A stretch of 64,000 nt of DNA from Chrysogorgia sp. JL179-B06 (Eukaryota > Cnidaria > Anthozoa > Scleralcyonacea > Chrysogorgiidae), in the NCBI GenBank assembly GCA_035772405.1, contig JAYKKM010000226.1, positions 1,302,001-1,366,000 on the forward strand, read 5' to 3'. Numbering within the stretch: position 1 is the stretch's first letter; every line of letters begins with the position of its first letter. This document shows positions 1-13,134 of the stretch, in pieces. Position numbers and translations under genes: made by a program. The notes beneath the pieces were generated by a model. The model was not told where the DNA came from. It made no database searches and was given only the letters and a program-made list of their open reading frames with translations.

Positions 1-242
1 TGGGATGGGGAAAATACAGCCGGGGGTTTTTTGTTAATAGGAAGACACTAAAACCGGAGTGTGTGGGTTAGGAAGACACTTAAGGCGGGGGGTTAGGGTT
101 GGTGTTGTGTTGGGGTTGGATTGGTGTTGTGTTGGGGTTGGATTCTAGAACCCTACAATTACCAATTATTGATAATTCAAGGCACACTTATTGATTATTG
201 GTTGGAGGATATGCTGGAGTATTGAACCTGTAATTGCACCCT
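1..242. other. Non-coding flank, short G/T-rich duplication
   Basis: No gene is visible. A G/T-rich unit of about 22 bases (core GGTGTTGTGTTGGGGTTGGA) is repeated about twice at 98-144. Nothing else is recognisable. Confidence 0.5.
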
Positions 243-712
243 AGTCCCCCCCATCCCCCCCCCCCTCAGTCTGTTTGCTGATCGACTGTAAAAATAGCAA
301 ATTATTTAACATTTCCACATCTCATTAATCATTAGTTTGGTTATCTCCCGTGCATTTGAATGGCTACTTTCTAACAAGTTAAAGACAGAGTTCCTTTATA
401 GTGTAGGCCAGGAGATTTACATAAAACTGTTATAAGCAATTAACATAAATTAACATAACTTAGTCAAAGTTCCAAAGCGTTCAATCCCAATGGTATATAA
501 CTTCTAAGCCTTTCAATCCAAAAGGACTCCCCTAACATCCGTTATTTGTACCATTAAATCTTCTGAACCAATATGGCCATGTTCCGAACCAATATGGCGA
601 GATATTATTTTATTTTACGACGTCTTACTCTGATGAAGGGCTCCGCTCCAAACGTCAGTATTTCATTTCTAAAATATCGGCAGTTCATCACCTTTTCACG
701 TTGTTATATATG
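243..712 (+). mobile_element. Decayed Penelope-like element 3' end
   Basis: This stretch matches, with gaps, the 3' untranslated part of the Penelope-like copies at 35.5-36.95 kb. Shared landmarks in the same order are a Y-rich tract ending CCCCTCAGTCTG, TGATCGA, ATCTCATTAAT, CCCGTGCATTTGA, GGCTACTTTCTA, TGATGAAGGGCTCCGCTC, AACGTCAGTAT and CACCTTTTCAC. The coding part is absent and about 200 bp of unrelated sequence lies inside it. It is an old, truncated relative. Confidence 0.7.
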
Positions 713-839
713 AGCATGAAGATATTTTGTCAACTTTAGTGGTGCAACGAAAATTGTGAAGACATCCAATGCCAATTTATTTAGGACTCTTAGAATTGCG
801 AGAAATAAAATTTGCGGTTAGCGGCACTGTAACGCAATA

Positions 840-1260
840 TTCATATTGTTTACTGCTCTGCCAACAGACTGGTTCGAGCAACCATTAATGTTCGATGTTG
901 TTAAAAATAAAGCCAAGATATTTCGCAGCGGCCATCTTGGAGAGACCACCTGCGCTCTGTAGTTTATGTCAAGCAGCCGTAGTTTTTTATCCAAAATTAC
1001 AGGAAAACCTTCGAAAACTGATTCACTTTAGTATCGTGAACGATCAGAGTTTGAATGCTGTGAAAAATGAAGCCAAAACATTTCACTGCGGCCATCTTGG
1101 AGAGACCACCTACGCTATGTAGTTTCTTGCTAAAGTACACGGAAACCTTCGAAAACTGATTCATTTTGACATCTTAAAAAATCAAAGACATATTCTCTGT
1201 CGCCTGTAGTAAAACTATATAGCGTAGTCCCAAGGTGGTCTCTCCAAGCGGTCTTGAGTT
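840..1260. repeat. 163-bp tandem duplication with inverted third copy
   Basis: Two diverged direct copies share GGCCATCTTGGAGAGACCAC (near 929 and 1091) and CCTTCGAAAACTGATTCA, with a period of about 163 bp. A shorter inverted copy follows at about 1215-1260 (GGTGGTCTCTCCAAG). The structure looks like a foldback or MITE remnant. Its short open frames are not convincing genes. Confidence 0.55.
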
Positions 1261-2577
<1,317 letters not shown>

Positions 2578-2806
2578 CTGTTACACTACATGTTTACCGT
2601 TACACTATATTTACCGTTACACTATATTTACCGTTACACTATATTTACCGTTACACTATATTTACCGTTACACTATATTTACCGTTACACTATATTTACC
2701 GTTACACTATATTTATACCGTTACACTATATTTATACCGTTACACTATTTTTACTGTTACACTATATTTACCGTTACACTATATTTACCGTTACACTATA
2801 TGTAAG
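2578..2806. repeat. 17-bp minisatellite, cluster 1
   Basis: About 13 tandem copies of TTACCGTTACACTATAT, some with an extra TA (TTTATACCGTTACACTATAT). The open frames across it encode monotonous LPLHYIYRYTIF-type repeats and are artefacts of the repeat. Confidence 0.95.
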
Positions 2807-2940
2807 GTTAGAGCATGGTCACGTGTGCTCTATTGGATATAGATTCCCGATAATTAGATAAAAGGTCACGAGGGGCCTTGACCTTTTATCTAATTCGAGG
2901 GACTCTATATGCAATAGAGCACAAGTGACCATGCTCTAAC
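2807..2940. repeat. Foldback element between minisatellite clusters
   Basis: A 134-bp near-perfect inverted repeat. Both ends read GTTAGAGCATGGTCAC inward, and the arms continue through TGCTCTATTG and TAATTAGATAAAAGGTCA-like sequence to a centre near 2873. It directly abuts the last minisatellite unit, and no clear target duplication is visible. Confidence 0.85.
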
Positions 2941-3232
2941 AGTCTTAGAGAATGGCTGCATCCACGAAGTAATTTTCACTATAAAATTGTTTTTTTACCT
3001 CGCACATTTACCGGAGACATTGACTTTATTGAATTCATTAGTGGCTTTATTGAATTCATTAGTGACTCTACATAGAGTTCACTGCGTTAAGACAAAAGAA
3101 AACAAAAGATCTTTCAGTGAACTCTATATAGAGTTCACTAATATGTCTAATCTTGATGAATTAAAATACTATGGAATATAGAGTAGTGAAATACTCGACG
3201 TGGATTGGCTGAGTGGTTGCAGTCATTCTCTA

Positions 3233-3360
3233 ATTACCGTTACACTATATTTACCGTTACACTATATTTATACCGTTACACTATTTTTACTGTTACACTA
3301 TATATTTACTGAACTTACACTATATTTTTATACCGTTACACTATATTTACCGTTACACTA
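3233..3360. repeat. 17-bp minisatellite, cluster 2
   Basis: About seven copies of the same 17-bp unit as at 2578-2806, more diverged and including TA insertions. Between the clusters, near 3055-3140, the small palindrome TGAACTCTATATAGAGTTCA occurs with a related copy about 60 bp upstream. Confidence 0.9.
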
Positions 3361-4870
3361 GTACGTTTAGTGGGGTTCTCCATTCTCGTATGAGCTCGTA
3401 AATTATTTCTGAATATATTGCCTTCAATTCACGTAATAAATTTATTATATGAACACTAGCCTACAAGATTGTGGAGATAACAGGCGAATAGTCGGGTTTT
3501 TTTTTTACATTTAATGCACATTCATATCACTACTGTTCAAGTAATTCATTGTATTCACTATCATGTATTAAATAAAAAAAGAAAACGATACGAACGTTTG
3601 ATATCTGAATGTTTGGCTGCAGATTTACGCACTAAGTTTTTATTTGTTAACCTTGTCTTCTCAGAAAACTTGATACTTATATGTTGTAAGGGTGTTGCTC
3701 CCACAGTGATGGATCGAGGATGAATATGCAAACAGCATGGTCAGCGGTTGGCTGGTTGTATTAACATCGTAGTACATATTCTCTCATTTCGTATGATGAT
3801 ATACATCATACGATCGGACGTGCGAGTATGATATACATAATATAACTGCTAATCCCAAAACAAGTTAGATCCTGACCCTAATATTTTCAACATTGTCCTA
3901 TGTCTATGTTTATTCTTGGCAATTTTAGAAAGTATTTAGAGATTTCATTTTCCGGAACATAAGACTGCAATGTGCAAACAAGCATTTGCCCATTCGAGCT
4001 GTAATTGGATCTGAATGAAATGACCTCCGGTTATTGATGACAGTGGTTCCATTTTTATTTCTAGCAAGCCCAACCCTGACAGAGTGTGCATCTTGTCTAT
4101 TTCGACTTTCATGAGTTTCTTACATGAGTTTCTCTTTGGAATACTCTATCAGGGGAAGCTCCATAGTTTTTATCATAATTCAGATAGAAAAGACAAGTGA
4201 CGTGCTGGCCCAAAGGGAGATTTCCCGGTGGGCCCTTCTAATATGTCGGTGCCTCGGTGGGCCCCTCTTGGTGGTGATTAAAAACTAGTAACTAAGTTCA
4301 CCAATGACAATTGGCCTCTTGTGGGTTTTGTAAATTTGTAATGTGGATTATGTGGAAAATAATATTCAGGTAGAATTTGATTGCCTCAAATCTGGTATGA
4401 TAGGTCGTTGACTTGAACTTGAATTCTTAATATAGCTTATAAATAATTTCAGATCCAATTTCAAATCCTTTATAAAAATCAGAAACCACAATTTTTTCGG
4501 TGAGTCTCGTACTTCATCTTGCAAGGATATAGTTGACGTGGGGACCGTGGGGTTATGATTGGGATTAAGTTGTATAGATCCGAAAACGAAAAACCTGGCG
4601 TCATCGCCGTCATAGTCGACAAACAGGTAGCAGGTGAATATTGGACGAGTTGTATCTCCAAGAAGCACAAAAGAATGAGGCCGCAAAGTCTATGAAATCG
4701 ATTCCTCATTTTTTAAAATCAAGTGAACAAAGATCAGGTATTTTCATATATATATTTATAGATATCGTAATTGTAAGATTTATTTGAAAAAGCCACGCAA
4801 ATATTAGTATATTGACAATTTATTAATATAGATATTAATATTGATATCGTTAAATAAGTGAAGTTTATCA
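3361..4870. other. Intergenic, no gene recognised
   Basis: AT-rich sequence with short open frames on both strands that show no recognisable domain. Apart from a short palindrome around 3792-3812 (GTATGATGATATACATCATA) I see nothing in it. Confidence 0.4.
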
Positions 4871-5069
4871 TGTTTTAATCTTATAGGTGACGAACAGGCC
4901 ACTGAGGTAAATGAAAGTGTAGGAGAAAATTAGACTGATTCGAGTGAAGTGGTTTTGACAAATGACAGGCCATGACTAGCAGGAAGAAATCGATAAACGT
5001 TTGATGTTTTAGTGCGATTATTTTTTTACGCCAATTGTAGTATGGTACTGACAATGAAATACTGACATT

Positions 5070-5860
5070 TAATTTTGAACTGTTTGCTTTGTACAACATA
5101 TCACGAAAATCCCTTGCAGCAAAGTGAGCAAAGCAATGTGACAGAACAACATGAGTCTTTAGGTACGTTATCAATGTATCGTTACGTATCAATGTATCAT
5201 CAAAGTGCTATTAATTTTTTTGAACAAAGAGAACAGTATCATATTTGGCAATTAGCTTTACTAGCTCCATAAAATTTCCATGATTTACAAACTCATCTTT
5301 CAACTTATGAGCAGTCTCGTTTCTTCCGCGGAATGGAAATCCTTGCTTCCCAAGATACATAATTATGTTGATAATCATCTCAACAGCATTTCGACCTGAC
5401 CTATGCAGGATGTTAAAAATACCAGCATCTGATTGACGCGCAAGAAACCCATCAAGTGACCTACTATGGACATTTGACGATTCGACATGTTCTTCAATTC
5501 TTTGATACATGTGTTTGAAATCTGCCAGGCTAGTTGCATGAACACCTTTGGGCAGTTAGCGTACACCAAACAAAGACTAGTCATGTAACGACGTCAAGGC
5601 AGCCAATGCCTTGACAATTTCTTTCTAGTTGGTAATAATCTATTAAAAGCTCTCGTTGTGTTGTAGGGCACGTCAACAGTTGGTTGTTTTGGATGGAAAA
5701 CAAAAAAGCTTTCCAACTGACTAAGCAATGGTTTTGAAAACATGCATTCAACCAAAAAGTTCGTGTCTTGAGAATTAAGATGCTATTCTGTGACATGCTT
5801 TGCTCAGTTTGCTGCAGAGGATTTTCGTGATCAGTTGGACAAAGCAAACAGTAAGTTAAA
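5070..5860 (-). pseudogene. hAT/ZMYM1-like (DUF4371) transposase relic, 5' part
   Basis: Read on the minus strand from about 5600 to 5211, the frame contains HATSLADFKHMYQRIEEHV-like sequence, MYLGKQGFPFRGRNET and GNFMELVKLIAKYDTVL. This is the pattern of the DUF4371 region of ZMYM1-like, hAT-derived transposases common in invertebrate genomes. Stops and frameshifts interrupt it. A coding segment of the form CFA-FAA-DFRD-L-KANS occurs twice here in opposite orientation, on the minus strand at about 5070-5140 and on the plus strand at about 5785-5855, so this half is bounded by an inverted repeat. A complete transposase would be roughly 600-800 residues. This is a broken fragment. Family assignment is from remembered motif patterns and a search would confirm it. 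Confidence 0.6.
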
Positions 5861-5939
5861 TCTATTATCTCACTGTCAGTCTGTCAATAGTCAATACCGT
5901 GGAACATGTTGACAACTGGGGAATCTTTATTTTGTCTTC

Positions 5940-7180
5940 TTAGTGACGTTCTGCATCGGTGATGCCTTTGATGGGGCAGCAAATATGAGTGGTGCATACA
6001 AGGGTTTAACTTCAAGAATTGCTTAAGTTGCAAATATCCACATCTATACATGGGGTGCTACAGTCACTGCTTGAATTTGGTTTTGACCGATACTACCTCC
6101 TCAGCGATGTCTGCCGCGACTATTTTTGGTATTCTTCGGCAAAGGGTTTCTAATTTTTTTAAAGAAAGGAAATCGGTTTGGGGAATTACAATTCTTAACG
6201 AACGGGGTAATAGAGGGAAAGTTCTTGGATCAATAGGAACTGCACCTGATGGTTATCGAAGGCGTTGGCATTGTCCAAGATATTTGGCTCTTATGCCTCT
6301 TCTCGGCGAATTCTATCTTTGTTGACATGCTGCTTGCGTTTGGAATGATATCCGAAAATGAAAATTTCCAGCCGGCTGTTCGGGCAGATGCAAAGCTTTT
6401 GCTTCAGAGCTTTTTGAAGTTTGAGACAATAACGCATCTATAAGATAACAACACCTTTGTCTCTTTATCTTCAAGCTGAAGGCCTAGATTTACTTCAAGC
6501 ATGGAGAATGGTAAAATCTGCATCAGCAAGGTTGATGAAGATTTCAAGAGATTTTGACAAAGCGGAGAAGAAAGCCAAAGACGTTTGTGAGCAAGTCAAC
6601 GTTGATCTAGGAGGAGTACTAGGAGTCGAGTGGCTCTTCCTCGCAAGCGTTTGAGAAGACGGCGAACAACGCCTGGAGAACTTAAAAAGGTGGTTACTAT
6701 TGTAGTAAATTCCGGTTTCGTTTTACGCAGCATGCCTTTGTACAAAATGTTTGCCTGTTTTGATCCCAAGAGATTAGGAAAGAAGAAACTCCTGCAGATG
6801 TCTTGAGCGAAGTTTGTTCTGTTCTTAAGGACAAAGTTAAAAAGGAAAACCTAAGCATTCAACTTGAAGAATTTATTCACTCTTATCCACGACTCTTAAA
6901 GACGCTGCCCAAAAGTTTGAAAGGGTCTGTCTGCAACTATGAAATTGAAGATGTGGATGAGCAGGAACCAGCAGGAGGGTGAGAAGGAGGTAAATCAACC
7001 CGCTCTTTGCAAAGTCGGCAAAGACAAGGCAAAAGCTTGTCGATCTTGTCTGCAATGTGCATTTTGTGTTTTACACAGCTACAGCCTGAATAGCGCTGCA
7101 TTTTCTGAACATTACGCCGTGTACCAATTTGAAAATATTCAGGCTGAATTTTTTCAAGTTCGCACGCATGTGCAAGTCAT
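5940..7180 (+). pseudogene. hAT/ZMYM1-like transposase relic, 3' part
   Basis: On the plus strand, opposite to the neighbouring 5' part, the frame reads GDAFDGAANMSGAYKGLTSR, then after a frameshift YSHCLNLVLTDT, then RRRWHC, and later YLQAEGLDLLQAWRMV and ISRDFDKAEKKA. This order (a D-G-A-N-M-x-G-x-Y-K-G motif, an H-x-L-N-L-V-L block, then the helical region) is typical of the second half of DUF4371/hAT-like transposases. The protein is split among several frames by stops, and the C-terminal dimerisation region near 6950-7170 is barely recognisable. No TIRs could be assigned. The opposite orientation of the two halves implies an inversion or two independent fragments. Confidence 0.6.
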
Positions 7181-9740
7181 GCACGCTGCCCTTTAAACCC
7201 ATTAACCCGACTTCCATAAAACGCGTCACGAGGTTCCAGATCGGTCACAATGTAAAATGTGTCCAGAAATTGACTCATCTCGTCCGTTTCCCTAAGTTTC
7301 CAAAAGTCATGTTCCCAAATCGTCTTAACGTTATAACCCATGTTGTGTAATCGTTTTCCCATTGTATAGTCTCCTCATAAATATCCCCCGATGATCGTTT
7401 TTCCCGTCAAACTGTCAAAGCACAATGGACATCCGTGAAACACACAACTGTAAAACTCGTACAGCGTGTTCGTCTTCTCGCAAAACCCATCTCACTATCA
7501 ACAATCCCCTTCTCTCCACCGTTGACAGCATGTCTAATCACTGAATTTGTGTTTCCAACCATTCAACGGAAGATTTCGAGTAGGGTTTATTCCCACCATG
7601 GTACATGTGTTGAGGTACAATACTTATGGTCTCTTTCTTCAAATACTTTGTACGGTAAACAGCCATCACAGAAGCGGCAATAGTGGTGTAACAGAAAGGA
7701 TCAACTTTTGTTTCACTTAAAAATAAATCTCGAAATTGCATGCAACATTAACGTAAAATTGTAACATCTTGAGCACAGTAGTTGTACATTTCCTTCTGAA
7801 AGTCAAAAATATAATTATACTTTTCGTTAAATTGTTATGCCAGGTAATGAGATCATTCCGGGTCTTTTCAGGTTTCGTGTCCGGACTGTAACTCTCAATA
7901 CCTGGTAACGGTCCTATGTAATTTTGGTGTTAAACTTAAAAGGAAAATCACCCTTTGAGTAAGTTGCTAAATCTAAACCAAACGTCTTGGGAAAATTAGA
8001 GAGGGGCATTTGAAGCCCATGAGTTTAAAGAGTCAATAAGACGAATTCTGTAATCTTTTAAAAGAAGATGTATAATTTTTTGGCCTGAATGTATAACGTG
8101 CATTTCAGAAGTGGGACGATGTTCAATCAACCATCTCTGAATCAAAACCTTTCACATTATGGGCAATGGCTGAAAAATCTTTACGAGCCATTGAAAATAG
8201 AAATAAACAAAACTTATTCAAAGCATCGTACCCTTTGAAAACAAATTCAGTGCCGTCGGCATACTGAGCAACTGCAAAATTCACCACATGTTCCCATGTC
8301 GAAAAGTCCGTTTCAAAGTCATAGAAAATAAATTTGTCACTAGACGTCTTAGGTGATTCTGGTTGCATGTAACACAAATGGTCAGACAACACGTCTCTTT
8401 ACAAATATGACACACGTTCACCACAACGATGAACGACAGAACACGCTTGACATCTAAACGACGTGTCGCATTTTGATGGAATGTCAACCCTTTAGACCTA
8501 CGAAACGTTTTGTGCATGCTGCTTAAAACATGCAGACGAGCGACAAAACGTAAAGCAATCGGGACGTTGCGCAAGCACGTGTGACATGGATCATGACAAG
8601 GATGTGAACGATAATTTGAATAAAAAGACCTACACTTTTCACAATAAAAACGTTGGCCATGGAAAGCGGGGAGTTTCTTCGGAGTAATAACATCATAATG
8701 TTCACCGTTTTTATATATAACGATTTTCCTATCTCGCCTGGGGCCCTCATAAATGCTAGAATTTCTAGTGTTAAAATCAATAATAACAATGTGATATACC
8801 TTGTCAAGACCCCTTGGAACTTCGATACCTCCCGAAGACCGCAAGGACCAGGCAAGACATTGGCTCTCCTATATATATATAACTCTAAAGCTGATTTTTT
8901 GAATGTGTCTAGCTACTTAATTTAATTTGTTTTAATTTCAGATGGTTATCCGCTAGCACATGTCCCTGGTTATTATTTCTAATGGTAACGATTAATAGAC
9001 TTCTTAAACTAAAAATCTAAAACTTTGAGAGATTTATCAGATCCCATCGGCTGTCTGACGGCGACCACATCAATGATAACTGACTCGTCCAAGGGTTTAT
9101 TCTCGTGGCTCTGGAGAACTTTCGACACCTCGGCAAGAACTTTGGTCGAGGTCATCTGGATGGATGGTAATAGTCTCGTACTGATGGGGATCTTCAACGC
9201 ATTGGATCTGACCATCACGCGGATCCGGTCTTCCTGCAATGGTGTCTTTAGGTCGCACCGGTCTCTCACAGTGTCAATGACTTTGGTGAAAAGAGTTCAG
9301 TCAAAATATCTTTGACTTCGAAACTCCTTCCCTCTTCGTGGCGGTCCATCGTGTCATGATATATACACTGCACGTGAAGTGGTATCAAATTTTTTCACGT
9401 ATCGTTCGGTAACCTTTTCCAAATTAAAGTTGACCGTTTGCTCGACCTCCGCGGTTCAGGAATGGTCTCCAAACGTTTCAATGCTTCGCGTTGGTCCAAG
9501 TAGCGTAATCCCTGGCCTATAGTTTAGATTTCGTTTGCAGAGCCAAAAACGTTGCCCATGTCAGGACGTCTTTTGCCCATCTCCTTTTCTATTTTTCGCA
9601 ATATACGACCAGCTTTCTTATCCTTTCTTACAGCCCTGAGCCGCAAGCGTTCCATTTTCGTCGTAATTCTCTTTTGGGGTTTCATTGTAAAACTCTCAAA
9701 CATGAGAACAGATCTATAATAACCAAAGCTATACACGCGA
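7181..9740 (-). pseudogene. Polinton/Maverick protein-primed DNA polymerase B relic
   Basis: Read on the minus strand, fragments in correct order resemble the N-terminal and exonuclease half of a protein-primed family B polymerase of Polinton (Maverick) elements. An N-terminal region lies at about 9009-9370 (STKVLAEVSKVLQS, MGSDKSLK). A Cys/His cluster follows at about 8540-8650 (CEKCRSFYSNYRSHPC). Exonuclease motifs come next at about 8123-8335 (FYDFETD; AIAHNVKGFD), then PLSNFPKTFGLDLATYSKGD near 8000. Further on are FRDLF, TKVDPF and TIAASVMAVYRTK (7540-7740), FHGCPLCFD (about 7430), WEHDFWKL and PRDAFYGSR (about 7210-7320). Many stops and frameshifts are present. The palm domain is missing: the relic stops just after the PRDAF motif, where the hAT-like debris begins. 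A Lys/Arg-rich open frame at 9524-9736 may be its extreme N-terminus. Confidence 0.7.
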
Positions 9741-10543
9741 GTCAGAATAGAGATACAATTAAAAAACTTTCGCAGTATTTTTTATAGGCTTGCCAGAGTA
9801 CACGTGTCAGTACACGTTTGTCACTACACCACACAGCAAGAGAAGTTTTCAACAGAGACCATTTTTAACGTATTGACTTTATCACACAAGCAATGGACGA
9901 TACAGTCAAAACCGAAAACGGGTCTCTTTTATAAAAGGTAGATCAGCACTTAACATTTCTCACGATTTTTCTCTTTTTCGGTGAGAAAAACACTTTCCAA
10001 CTTAAACACTCTATAGAGCAAATACCACCCTCTCGAACAAACACTCAACAAACCATCCAGATTCCAAACTTAAAAATTCTCTAGTAAGTCTAGTTGGTAA
10101 AAGACAATATATAAGTACCTACCAAACAGACACCCAACTAAAAAATGTTTATAAAAATCTCTAATTAAGCAAGACAATATACAAGTATCCACCAACAAGA
10201 TTCCCAACAAAAATGCAACTCTCCAAGCAACCGATATATCCGGCAAAAAAACTAAAATACAGTAGACTAAAACTAAACCGTGCCTAAGGACTAAAAAAGA
10301 TGTCATCTGCAGTCGATAAGTAAAATCGTTCCTTTGATTTTCTTCCAAACATAACACCATCAACATCAGTGAATATTTTTAAAACATTAACAATTAGCCT
10401 GCACTGAGTCTCCACATACCTTTTATAACAGTAAACTTTATATGTCTTACGATGTATTTCATTTGTCATCTTGTGTTCTATACATGCAGTAGTAAAAAAA
10501 CCATGTTCTGGCGGACATTACGAAGAGACAGTATATAGACTCG
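9741..10543. other. Flank of the Polinton relic, no gene recognised
   Basis: A TATAAAAG box lies at 9930-9937 on the plus strand but no convincing gene follows. At about 10071-10215 a unit of about 75 bp is present twice (shared words AGACAATATA, AAGTA, CCAACTAAAAA/CCAACAAAAA). A short minus-strand frame at 10284-10469 has no recognised domain. This could be further decayed Polinton sequence. Confidence 0.35.
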
Positions 10544-10581
10544 CATGTACACACTGGACGCATCTGTCCAGTGTGTACATG
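10544..10581. repeat. Perfect 16-bp stem-loop
   Basis: CATGTACACACTGGAC at 10544-10559 and its exact reverse complement at 10566-10581 enclose the 6-nt loop GCATCT. No oligo-T run follows directly, and no gene is close enough to suggest a function. Confidence 0.9.
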
Positions 10582-10584
10582 GGG

Positions 10585-11515
10585 TTGTGCCGGTGCTGCC
10601 CTGTAAGTACCAAAACACAATTTACTACCCCTTCCCTTTTTTATCTCCATTTGCTTTTTTCTGACAGAAAACCCAACGCCGTCATTGACGACTATTTAAG
10701 TTCGAACTTAAAGAAAGAACGCTATGCGTAATTGTCTTTTGTGTCTAATGATAGAAGACGACCAGAAAATGTAGTTGTATTATGACAGTGCTTTGGATGA
10801 AGTGTCGGAGGCAAAGATTGTCGAGGCTTTCATGAACAGTATACGAGACGTCAGGTCGTCTGTGAACGGTCTTGAACTATGAACGCTGCATTTTTGCGCA
10901 AATAATAGAATAATAAAAGAAATGTAATAAGTATGTGTTTAATGTAATGTAGAATTTGCCGGGTATTTGTCTGCATGTTGACTTACTTTGGAAACGAGTA
11001 CCCGTTTTAGTAGTCGGTGTACCCGATCGACAGACTTGAGGAATCTGTTAAGAAAAAATATGTACGAGATTACTTATGATTGTCAGACACTGTTATATGA
11101 ACACATTTTTTAAATATGTATACGAAAGACTCATGTTTTAACTGTCAGTCATATTGTCTTTGAGAGACGAATGTTCAATACGATAGCCTTCACAATTTTC
11201 CAACACCAATTAAGTAGAAATGATGATTGAAACTTCTTCGGCATAACATTTTAATATAGTTGATCCTCAATAAGCTTTTGACGGTGAATTTTCCCCTCAT
11301 CACCAATGTCAGTAGGTATGGAGAGTTTAGACAAACCTCTTTGGAAAGCATGCATAATAAACAACAATGATCGCCCTCGACTTATCTGGCGTTAATTATA
11401 ATCACAGAAACATGTTCATCATCAACAGGTGGTTCTCCACTTGGCCTGGAAGTGTAAGTTGAACTATACTTCAAAAGGCAGTTTCTTTAAGGCAGTTTAA
11501 TATCTGTGCAGATTA
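10585..11515. other. Intergenic, no gene recognised
   Basis: AT-rich sequence with no long open frame, no RNA gene and no repeat that I can recognise. Confidence 0.4.
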
Positions 11516-11711
11516 GTTCCCAGGCCTCTTAGTTCCATAGTAGAAGATTTTGTTTTTGCTATAGCAAGCAACGTTGGCAATTTCAAACTTGGGTTGTATT
11601 GATTAATTTTGTAAAAACGTTTTCAACGAAATACCCAAATCTCAAAATGTTCTCATGCACATTAGAATAAACCAATCATTTTGCTTTCGGAACGAAGAGG
11701 CCTGGGACCAA
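11516..11711. mobile_element. Short TIR element (MITE-like)
   Basis: Imperfect 20-bp terminal inverted repeats (left GTTCCCAGGCCTCTTAGTTC, right ending GAAGAGGCCTGGGAC) enclose about 155 bp of non-coding sequence. No clear target duplication was seen, so the class is open. Confidence 0.6.
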
Positions 11712-13060
11712 GTGTGTTGCTATGGTGACAATATAACTTGATTCATGCTCTTTGGTTTACTGGTATGTTGAATATGCAAAGTTCCAAGTAATTTCAGTGG
11801 ATATATGGAAATATCTTGATATTATTCACAAATACTCGCTATAGCAGCCTTGAACTCTATGGCTAAGGCGAATTTCTTTCAAAGTGTGGCGGGAGATTAA
11901 AACATATTGTCCAAAAGTAGCTCGTGCAGTACAACGTTTGTTCTGGATGGCGGTTTTTTGGATGAAGAATAATTGGCGGAAAATATCACGTATAACCTAT
12001 GTATTGTGTTTACACCGACAGTTCGGTCAGGCGTTATCTCCGTGAAGATATCACGTATTAAACTAGAAATACGAATCCGCAATAATCTCCTCGCTCGCCT
12101 TTTCTACCATGACCCCTCACCCCACCCCTAGAGTTTCTTTTCCCAATCCAGGGCCCAGACCGCGTCTGTCGTTAACAAATTCCGTAGCAACAAAACCACG
12201 TAGATTTTGAACGTTATCTCGGTCAATATTTGCTCGATTTCAATTCTGAAAACAGTTTTGGAATTAGCGAGTCTAAATACATAATATATGTGTCTATCAT
12301 ATTACTAGAATGTGAATACCCTTCGTAAAAACGGTTTATGTACTTAGAAATTAGTCGGCGATCAGGCACGATTCGTCGTATATTATTTGGCCCCCCAGGC
12401 CCTCTTGTTGGCCCCCCACTCACACAAATTTGACCCCCCACTCCCTTTTCTAGACATTACCATACTTAAATCGTTACAGCAGACATGTCAGGCAATACAT
12501 TGGGTCGGTCACAATGTGAATGATTTGATTCTTTAACGAAACAATGCTAAGTTCACTTAGTTCAGCTATAAAGTTTGAAGACCTTGAACACAAAATGACC
12601 TTTATTTTAATTTACACAAAGTAATGCAGTTAATGCATGGCCCAATGTAGTGCGGGCGCATGTGAAACGTCAAGTGCATTACAACTACACCATTAACTTG
12701 AGATAACAGTTGGACACTTCAGTACAAGTGTGTCAAGTACATAATACATTAATTTGGTCAGGTCAGCTTTTTCAGTGAAGATATCACTTAAATGATCTGT
12801 TGAACCATTGTGACTGACCAAACACTTTGGTCAAGTACAATCAGATATCACTTATCAAATAATCTGTGTAACTATACGCTTACATTGACCATGGACATTG
12901 GACACTTTGGTCATGCGCTATTTGAGTGAAGATGAATGAGAATATAATTTATCAATTGGGCTTAACAATTAGGCTTAACAACTCTGATCAACAGTTTAGT
13001 CCAGTATTTATACATGAAGATCTCATCACCATTAAGGCATGGCTCTACTCTAGACTTACC
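11712..13060. other. Non-coding with diverged dispersed repeats
   Basis: No gene. The stretch at about 12200-12380 is related, in inverted orientation, to 40070-40280 (shared words ACGTTATCT, CGGTCAATAT/ATATTGACC, CCCTTCGTAAAA/TTTTACGAAGGG), so it is a dispersed repeat family. At about 12690-12960 a diverged unit containing ACACTTTGGTCA and GAAGAT(ATCACTTA) recurs, an old tandem repeat. Confidence 0.45.
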
Positions 13061-13134
13061 AAATTTTTCTATATCTTCTAGACGTTTAAGAAGTCACTAA
13101 TAAAACTTTCAGGTGATTTGTTTATCATAGAGTA

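Noticed and set aside
9930..9937. TATAAAAG as a promoter
   Set aside because: No gene follows on the plus strand and such words are common in AT-rich DNA; kept only as a remark.
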